A stretch of DNA of 64,000 nt from Acridotheres tristis (taxonomy: Eukaryota; Chordata; Aves; Passeriformes; Sturnidae): assembly GCA_037013685.1 (NCBI GenBank), contig CM072884.1, forward strand, positions 104,087,548-104,151,547. The letters are read 5' to 3'. The position numbers and the translations under genes were made by a program. Numbering within the stretch: position 1 is the stretch's first letter; every line of letters starts with the position of its first letter. The notes below the pieces were generated by a model, which made no database searches, was not told where the DNA came from, and saw only the letters and a program-made list of their open reading frames with translations. Shown here piece by piece: positions 57,101-64,000 of this stretch.

Positions 57101-60100
57101 AATGTAAAGCTTTCTTAATGCTAGCAGCATCAATCACTAACACATTTTATCCCAGAATGCATTCCAGCATCACAGTCACAATATAACAGAACATTCGAGG
57201 TCGTAAGGAACCTCTGGAGGTCATCTGGTCCAACTCCTCTGCCAAGCCTCCAACCAGACTTTGTGCCACTGATTGCCACACTCTTGGCCTGGCTGCTTAT
57301 CCCATTTTCAATGAACCGAAGTGCTCATCCAGCCCATACTTCATCACCTCCTCTATGAAGATCTTACAGGAGACAATGCTGAAAGTCTTGCCAAAATCTA
57401 AACAGACAGTAACCACTGTCTAGGTTACCAGGACAGACTTTGCATCCTAGAAGTTTATCAAATTGGTCAAGCTTGGCTTCCCCTTGGTGAATCTGTGACT
57501 ACTGCTGACCACTTCCCTGTCCTTCACGTGCCTGGAAATGGTCAGCAGCATTAGCTGCTCAATTACTTTTCCAAGGATCAAGGTGAGGCTGACCAGCCAG
57601 TAGTTCCCTGCGTCCTCCCCTTCTTCAAGACAACAGTGGTATTTGCTTTCCTCTAGTCTTTGGGAACTTTCCCAAACACCATTAGTCAACCAAAGATTAT
57701 CTGGAATGGCCTTGCAATGACACCTGCCAGCTCCCTCAGCACTCATAGGTGCATCTCATCCAGGATTATGACCTCATGTACGCCTGCTTTGCCTAAGCAA
57801 TCCCTGACCTGATTCTCTTCCACAGAGGGTGTACCTTCCTCGCTTCACTTTTCCCAGGGTCTCTGGGACCTGGGATTCCTGAACGACTGTAAAGACCGAA
57901 CCAAGAAGCTCATAAAGTATCTCAAGCCTTTTCCATGTCCTACATAACCACATCCCTCAATTCGCTGAGCCCACATTTTCACTGGTCTTCCTGCTGTCAC
58001 CTAGGTAGTAACAGAAACCTTTCTTTTGGTCTTTGAAATCCTGTGCCAGATTCACCTCCAGTTGGTCTCTGGCTTTCTTAACCTCATCCTGGCACACTCA
58101 ATGCCTCTGTACTTCTCCCAGGTACATCTTTGCCAAATGCTGCCCTGAAACAGGTGAGACACAGAACAGCCATAGCAGCTAAGCAGCCAAAGGCCCTTTT
58201 GTGCCTTCCAGCCTACACCTGTGTGCATTGTATGTCAATACAGCCAGTAAGTGTGAGCTGATTTACTTAACAACAGCACACAGTGGAAGATGAGTTTCAG
58301 CCAGATGAATTCGCTTATCAGAGCCACACACATGTTTGGGCTAGAGTCACTTGCAGGTGGAAGTCACACAGATAAGAAGAATCAACAAGGAAAATAGGAG
58401 AGCTCTAACTATTTCAGGCAACACTGCCACTGAAGTTATTTGGCACATCCTAAATGAGAAATACTGTCTATGAGAAGCAAGTACTCAATAAAATAGCTTC
58501 TTAAAAACAAAACTTAAACCTTCCTGAATGAACACAAGTTCTGTATGGCTAAGGTTTATTGAACTGACTTGGACAGACTTTTATTGGTTAGGAAACCAAG
58601 TGCATTCAGTTCTGTAGTCCTCAAAAGCACATGCATACCGTTTGCTCAAGTTTAGAACACTAAGAAAACTGGACACACAACCATTTCATAAACTACAAAA
58701 ATGAGCTTATGACAAGTCAAGTACTTAAAGTGTCTCCAAAGACTGAAGATTTTATACTCAGAAGTATTTTTTGAACAGTACTTTAGTTTCATCAAAACAC
58801 AAAAAATAAACGTGTATCTTGAATTAAAATACTAACAAATTGCTTACTGTTGGAATTGCAGTTGTACAGCTGACTCTTCGAAGTCGCCTCTGCATCAGAT
58901 CATGCTCCATACCATTGACTTCAGTCTTCAGGCGTTCAAGCTCTTCTTTCTCAAGCTTCAGTTCCTTTGCTAATCTCTCCATCCTTGCTCGTTGATGTAA
59001 CAGCAAGGCTAATGTTTTACATAGAAGAAATAGTTACTAGTATATAAAAACCGGGAACACTGAGTTCTTATGCGCAAGATTCATGAGTGACCTTTCTGGA
59101 AAAAAAAAGGTGATCGTAGACATGCAGCCAAATATCAGTGTGGAGACGCTTTCATGCCAAATGAACTACAATTTAGAACAAAGTTCTTCCAGAATAAAAA
59201 CACATTTTATACAGTAACTTGAAGTAGTTATTACCATTTTGGTCAAAGCTTCTTTTTTTGCATTTGGTCTTTCTCGTCTCAAAAATACAAAGGCACCTGT
59301 ACAAGGAGACAGCTTCTCAGGATGAAACAGCAACCTAGTTATACTAATACTCTACTGACAAAACAAAACAAAAAACTAGAGGTAAAATCAGAAGGTAACA
59401 TACACTTCATACCTGCTGTTCAACAGCAGCCTTGAGACTTTAGCCAAATGTCAGTCCCAAATTGGTTTTTCTCACTGCTATTACAAATATGGTATAACTT
59501 TTAAGTTGTCTTAGGTTTTCAGGGAATATTGTAATCTCCCATACTTTAAGTTCCCCGGGGTTCAGAGGTAAAACTATAGAGCTGCAACAAAATAAACTAG
59601 AGAATCCACAAAATAAAAAGGTGAGTTAGCTCGGGTGCTTTGGACTCTTAATTTTATAAGAGATTGATTTCCCAACCTCTTTCTGCTGTTAAGTCACTGC
59701 CTCATTTCCATCATGGTACTGAAATTTATGACTCTCAGTCACAAGCTGATGTTGGGCTCCCAGAGAACCAAAGAAAATAATTTTGACCAGCTAGAAGACA
59801 ATATTCAGTTTCCTAAAGAAGAGTATTTCTCAGTATTTCATCATGATGCAAAGCTGGCCAAGTCAGTGTGATGCTTAATCCTTTCTGATCAGGCTGGTTT
59901 TACCTGATTGAAGTCTGCTAGGACAGAGAAAAACAAGACATTTGATGTGGGTGTTCAGACAAACATGCCGCTCATATAACAATGTTCCAACAAACTGTTC
60001 AAAGGACGCTGTAGAACCTGCAAAATACTACTTAATGAAAAGCCCCAGCCAGAACTTGCTTTTTCTTCACTGCATCCAACAAAGGCAAAGGAAAAGCACA

Positions 60101-63100
60101 TAATATCCAAGGATATTAATATATGAGCTAAAAAGAATTAGAAAAATAAGTAACATGACAACTCACTGCAAAAGCAGAACACCCCAACCTGTCAGAAACA
60201 GGTATCAGCATTCCACACAAAAATGTATCAATTCAGCAATTCATGGCCAAGGAATAAACACCAAAAGCATAGCCGAGAATAACATCAGGTGTTTTTACAC
60301 TACAGGCACCAAAATTATTGAACAGAACTGTTCCCTACTTTTTCAAGTAGCCTAAGTCATGCAAGCAGAATTAAGAAAAAAAGTACAGATAACAGACTGA
60401 ATGATTTTCCACTATTGTTACCAAAGCCTGTCTCTGTGTGATTCCTTCAACTTAACGCAGTGTGACTACAATTCAGAGCTTCACATTACACTCTAGTGTA
60501 ACTCATCAAATATGACTCATATTACAAAGAAGCAGTCAAAGTACAGACACCAGAACGAATTTCTGGTAACACTTTTTATAATGGCTTACATTCCAGAGAA
60601 AATTAAATAAACTTGTTCCCTAAATTAAACTGTTAAATACACTCTCTTCTAGGACTCCTTTGTGGTAGTAAAAAATAAAATGTTGATTCTTCTGCAATTT
60701 ATTTCTATCAAGAGTTCAGAGTGCAGCAATTAAAAAAAAAGCTCTGGTAGGTATGCCACAAATGCAAACACCCCAAAAAGTATATACTAATTAGTTTTAT
60801 TTGTTTTGCTTTTCAGAGACACAAATCTAGTGGAAGGCACAAAAGCAAAACCAGGTTTTACATTTCAGAACATGTTTTTCACAGCCATGTGAAACTACTT
60901 GTATTTTTTCACGTAAATGACTACCTTTACTGAAGCTGTAACAGTAACACTACAAAACAAAGCACAAAGACCTCAGTTACAGACCTACTGGCAGTCACTA
61001 TTACTAAAGAATTGGGTCTACAGAATTTCCAGTTGGGTCTATGAGGTACAAAACAGCTTTGTTGATGAGTCAGAAGAGCTCAAAAGGCAGTAAGTGAAAT
61101 AAGAAATCAAGAACTACAGAGCAGCACTAAAGGCTCTCACTTCGGCTATCTGAAGCAAAAAAAAAGCTGGAAGGAACAACAGATTAATAGAATCTTCTTT
61201 CCAAATACAAATCCAGAAAATACCTGTTGCAGGCTATCCTTGTGTCATTACCCAAATGACTGGTTTGAATGCTTGCAGATTGATTCACTTGCTCAGTTTT
61301 AAATGTTTCATATCTACACAGCAAATGACTCCAAGAAAAGTAGTTTTCAGCTTAGGATTTAATTTCACATTTCTTTTCTTTACTGAATTATCAAGTTCTT
61401 CATTTCTACATGGCATTAAAACTATGTTTTATCCCTATGCAGCAGAATGCATCCTAAAATTTGTTTGCCAATCTCTTCGTCCTTTTTGAAAACTCTAAGA
61501 AGTGAATTTCTAAGTTCTTCAAAATAATTATTTTATTACCTTTAAAAAATATTTGTATTGGCAAAGTTTTTTAGCTGCATTCTTATCTCTCTTTCACTTA
61601 ATATTCTTCAATCTAAACCAAATGCAGAAGCCAGTGCTTCAGGTGTTCTAAAACACTTGAATACAGAACAAATACAAAACATTATAAAAATCTACATGCA
61701 AATTTATGACTCAGTTCTTCAATGCAGAATTGATAAAACTGACACACAGTATATGAACAAACTACTTATCATTGTTAATTGCAGTGTTTTAAGAAAGTCC
61801 CCTAATATCAAAAGCAAAGCAGCGTTAAGACCCTTAAAAATTCCTTATGTATTAGACTGAAATTAGGCAGTATTTAAAAAAAAATCAGAAAAAACAGTCT
61901 GATTTTTGCCACAGTTTCTGTTTTTCTCTATACAGGTTCAAAAATTCTCACTAAGTAGAAAAACCAGGCGAAAAGGCATTTTACAACACCACAATTTGCA
62001 GGGTGAAACATTTACCTTGAGTGTAAGCATAGTCGTCTGATCCAGAACTAGAACTTCTCTGATACTTATGGCTTCCTTTTTCTCCTCCAGATCCTGGGAT
62101 TACAGAAATAGGTTGAATAGGTTCTGGTGCTGCAGAACGCTCTTCTTGGTCCACTAAATTTAAAAGATTCTCAGTCGGTGCTCGACCTACTGTGATTTTA
62201 AAAATGGTTGGGTTTGGCTGAGAAGATACCATTACCCGAGGAGACTGTGTTGGTGCACCTGCAGGTCCAGTTGGCTGAGTGTAGGTAATATATACTGGAT
62301 TAACACTAAATGGAGGTTTGGGTTGTCCTGACATACCTCTGGATGGAGAGCTTGAAGGAGGAGTAGTAGGTGCATACAGCGGGTGCTGGTTTCGTTGAGA
62401 TGGTTGATTACTTATTGGTGAAGGGCTTCTGTTCATTGCAGTCCCAGGTCTTTGTGGTGGCTCAACTGTAATTTCTATTTTATTCATGGAACCTTTGGAT
62501 AAACTAGGTCCAGCAAAAGGAGGAAGGTATGATACTGAGTGACCACCTTGCTTTTGAAAAGTCTGGGATGCTTGCTGATATGGATGGGGTGGGACATTGG
62601 AAGGACTAGGAGGCATGAAAACGTGTGAACTCAACTGAGGAGGTTGAACTTGGTGCTGAGGAGAGCCGAAGGGAGAGGGACACTGGGATGCCGGTGGTGA
62701 TCGAAAAGCCGACTGAGGGATCTGGGGTTGTTTTGGAGAATACTGAGAAGGTTGGTAGTTCTGTTGATGTGGATATACAGGTAGAGGACGAGGAGTATAA
62801 TGTGGAACTGGGCCCTGTGGCGATGAATGCCACTGTGTATTCTGAGGAGTCTGTCGTCCTGAAGAACTTTGAGATGTTTGTCTAATATAAATAGAGCCAG
62901 GAGTCCCATAAAGATTGCTTGGAATCTGTGGAAGAATTTGTAGAGCTCTGGGTACACTCTGTCCAGAGGGGAGGTTTTGTGATACTGTAACAGTAATGGG
63001 ATTTGTACTGTACCGAGGTATGTGCATATACGTGGGAGGGCCTTGCATAGCAGACGTGTTCATTCCTGGTTGTATGGAAGATGGCTGTGGAGGTGGCTGT

Positions 63101-63459
63101 GGAGGAGGAGTAGCTGCATTTCTATTCTGGTCATTCATGAAAAATGGATTGTAACTAGGAGAAGCTGCCACCACTGCTGGAGCAGAATGTGGTTCTTGAA
63201 CTAAGCAAATCAGCTGTTTACCTGCCGTGCGCTGCGGGTCAATGTGTCCATCACTTGAGCTGTGTACCAGTGTACGACCACCATTAAGTTGAGCTCCATC
63301 CCCCGCATGGTAGCTGGTATGAGGATGAATACCCAGATTAATGTGCAAAAGGCTATTTCTATTCATTCTGGTGTCATCAGGGCTGTGGTACTCCATATAC
63401 AAATACTTGCTGCTCTCCTGTGCCAGGGCTCGACAACAGGCATCGAGGTTGTTGTTGTT
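48110..63459 (-). CDS. TAB3: TAB3, TAK1-binding ubiquitin adaptor (five 3' coding exons plus 3' UTR)
   Basis: TAB3 binds Lys63-linked polyubiquitin and brings the kinase TAK1 (MAP3K7) to activated TRAF complexes in NF-kB and MAPK signalling in the cytoplasm. Five - strand exons (63459-62016, 59008-58848, 56540-56447, 54889-54806, 52670-52522) join in one frame to 643 residues plus stop. In order they hold the end of the CUE domain, a Pro/Gln/Ser-rich region, a basic coiled coil, the [15 protein letters not shown] motif and a C-terminal NZF zinc finger. Human TAB3 has 712 residues. The missing part is about 35 N-terminal residues, upstream of the window, and an internal stretch of about 34 residues before the zinc finger that was not found. 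No stops or frameshifts interrupt it. Confidence 0.97.
48131..48144 (-). terminator. TAB3: Candidate distal poly(A) signals of TAB3
   Basis: Two AATAAA hexamers eight bases apart on - strand (aataaattaataaaa), followed by catcacatcctgca and a GU-rich tttgttcttgtatgtag, the standard layout of a cleavage and polyadenylation site. Confidence 0.5.
48964..49000 (-). repeat. 18-nt tandem duplication
   Basis: The unit aaaagtatttagaaattg occurs twice in succession (48964-48981 and 48983-49000) with one extra A between, inside the inferred TAB3 3' UTR. Confidence 0.9.
49618..49634. repeat. (CA)n microsatellite
   Basis: Eight uninterrupted CA units in the inferred TAB3 3' UTR. Confidence 0.9.
52522..52670 (-). 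CDS. TAB3: TAB3 terminal coding exon, NZF zinc finger
   Basis: 149 coding nt; acceptor tttctttag on - strand, stop TGA at 52524-52522. Begins within Glu, [17 protein letters not shown], then [20 protein letters not shown] and CEMPRYT. The zinc ligands have spacing C-x2-C-x10-C-x2-C, and the Thr-Phe pair after the second Cys is the Lys63-ubiquitin contact known for TAB2/TAB3 NZF fingers. All key residues are present. Confidence 0.97.
52671..54805 (-). other. TAB3 last intron, mammalian-type cassette exon not found
   Basis: 2.1 kb intron between phase-1 boundaries. I searched by eye for the mammalian segment around RKARRISVTSK that should lie here and saw no match. No repeat is evident except an A run near 53800. 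Confidence 0.5.
54806..54889 (-). CDS. TAB3: TAB3 exon ([15 protein letters not shown])
   Basis: 84 nt; acceptor tttatgacag, donor gtaggt on - strand. Completes Gly and encodes [20 protein letters not shown] then PPKPYKK plus one base. The proline motif is shared with human TAB3. It belongs to the TAK1-binding C-terminal region. Confidence 0.95.
55553..56415 (-). repeat. CR1 LINE, 3' portion, sense to TAB3
   Basis: On + strand it begins agaatcataggatcatttag (reverse complement of the CR1 3' end) and runs through cagctgctcctcatcacact and ggcctcaccagtgctgagca to ccttcctaacctccagcaga. Same subfamily as the copy at 1670-2480. It fills much of the intron between the two TAB3 exons at 56447 and 54889, close to the upstream donor. 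Confidence 0.93.
56447..56540 (-). CDS. TAB3: TAB3 exon (PEEMTRLRS)
   Basis: 94 nt; acceptor ctttctag, donor gtattg on - strand. Encodes [20 protein letters not shown] then [11 protein letters not shown] plus one base, continuing the coiled coil. The donor (gtattg) is weak and a CR1 begins about 30 nt downstream of it in the intron. Confidence 0.95.
57176..58160 (-). repeat. Older CR1-type LINE fragment in TAB3 intron
   Basis: About 1 kb in - sense; begins on + with gaggtcgtaaggaacctctg and ggtcatctggtccaactcct, then accttggtgaatctgtgact-like text, ttttccaaggatcaaggtga, gtctttgggaactttcccaa and ctgctgtcacctaggtagta. This block order matches ancient avian CR1 elements. Frames are broken throughout. 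Confidence 0.75.
58848..59008 (-). CDS. TAB3: TAB3 coiled-coil exon
   Basis: 161 nt; acceptor acattag, donor gtaagc on - strand. Encodes [40 protein letters not shown] and [14 protein letters not shown]. Heptad-like Leu and charged residues give the coiled coil used for TRAF6 and self-association; RRLRRVS is a basic site. Nearly identical to human. Confidence 0.96.
59009..62015 (-). other. TAB3 intron, 3 kb, no recognised element
   Basis: AT-rich intron between the large exon and the coiled-coil exon. No repeat or conserved exon seen; the 77- and 100-codon + frames at 61256 and 61558 look like chance. Confidence 0.6.
62016..63459 (-). CDS. TAB3: TAB3 large exon (CUE end, Pro/Gln-rich region)
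   Basis: 1,444 nt; - strand acceptor ttgctcctag, donor gtaaat. Begins [20 protein letters not shown], the last helix of the ubiquitin-binding CUE domain, so an intron splits that domain. Then [14 protein letters not shown] and a long low-complexity region rich in Pro, Gln and Ser with a short PPPQPPPQP run and many SP/TP sites. It ends [10 protein letters not shown] plus one base. The PPPPPP tract of human TAB3 before [11 protein letters not shown] is missing. The first coding exon is beyond 64000. Confidence 0.97.
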
Positions 63460-64000
63460 CTAGGAGCAAGAACAGACACCTATTACTGCCATAGAGCACA
63501 GGGAAGAGCCACCAGTTCAACATTCAGCTGAGGCCACAACTAGGCCTGGCCTGGACACAACTAGGGGTAACATTCTATACAAGGTATTATGAAATAAAGA
63601 TCATACTTGCTACATGGTATGCATAGCTCACATTGCATCTGGCAAAATGCTCTGGTAACACTAGTCACACTATGACATATTAAAAAAAACCCAAGTCCAG
63701 TTCTAGGAAAGCAATGGTTACAACTCTCTGTATGTTCTTCAAGGAATAAGTCTGTATAATTAACTGCTTCTAGTAACCACACAAATCAAATTAAATTAGA
63801 TCAAAATTGCAAACTCTGGAAAAGCAAAACTAAAATGTAGATAACATTTCAACGTTTATCTGAGTGTTCACTGTTTTCACTTTCTATTTACAGTTTATCT
63901 GACTATTTCTCTTCACCTGGAAATTTAAAAACCCAACATTTTATAAAAGTTAACAACGAAATCAATTATTGCTTGAAGAATTACTGGGGATTCCATAATG
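63460..64000 (-). other. TAB3 intron (5' side, partial)
   Basis: Sequence upstream of the large exon. The exon encoding the start of the CUE domain is not in it and must lie beyond the window. Confidence 0.7.

Noticed and set aside
57176..58160. Possible exon cluster in the TAB3 intron from the 99-codon - ORF at 57447-57746
   Set aside because: The whole block follows the order of an ancient CR1 element, with stops in all frames.
62606..63204. Overlapping ORFs on + and other - frames within the TAB3 large exon (62625-62885, 62631-62957, 62915-63154)
   Set aside because: They are shadows of the Pro/Gln-rich TAB3 frame, which alone matches a known protein across the whole exon.

Overview
The window is vertebrate nuclear DNA, almost certainly avian. 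Protein-coding sequence is split into small exons with GT/AG introns. The interspersed repeats are CR1 LINEs with their typical bird 3' ends (…gattctatgat…). There is also an LTR element of a type I associate with songbird endogenous retroviruses, so a passerine is the best guess, though species cannot be fixed from sequence alone.

Two conserved genes face each other tail to tail. On the + strand, about 0.4-19.8 kb, lie the last 14 exons of glycerol kinase (GK). They join in one frame to about 341 residues, roughly the last 60% of the enzyme, and include an 18-nt microexon and an 87-nt exon for a C-terminal membrane segment. On the - strand, about 63.5-48.1 kb, lie five coding exons of TAB3, the ubiquitin-binding adaptor of the TAK1 kinase. 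They join in frame to 643 residues, from the end of the CUE domain through the Pro/Gln-rich middle and coiled coil to the C-terminal NZF zinc finger, followed by a probable 4.4-kb 3' UTR. First exons and promoters of both genes are outside the window. One exon of mammalian TAB3, between the PPKP motif and the zinc finger, was not found, and the flanking exons are phase-compatible without it. The GK-TAB3 neighbourhood matches mammalian Xp21.

The 28 kb between the genes (19.8-48.1 kb) is intergenic: old CR1 fragments, unique AT-rich DNA and one notable insertion at 32.85-34.55 kb. There, two related LTR copies in - orientation flank a short gag-like remnant and an intronless, frameshifted copy of the splicing factor gene PRPF38A, all in the same sense. 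This is the arrangement expected when reverse transcriptase switches template from retroviral RNA to a host mRNA (LTR-mediated retroposition), and it is the most unusual object in the window.

Two CR1 copies of the same subfamily sit in sense orientation inside GK (1.67-2.48 kb) and TAB3 (56.4-55.55 kb). An older CR1 lies in another TAB3 intron (57.2-58.2 kb). No rRNA, tRNA, CRISPR or bacterial-type feature is visible.
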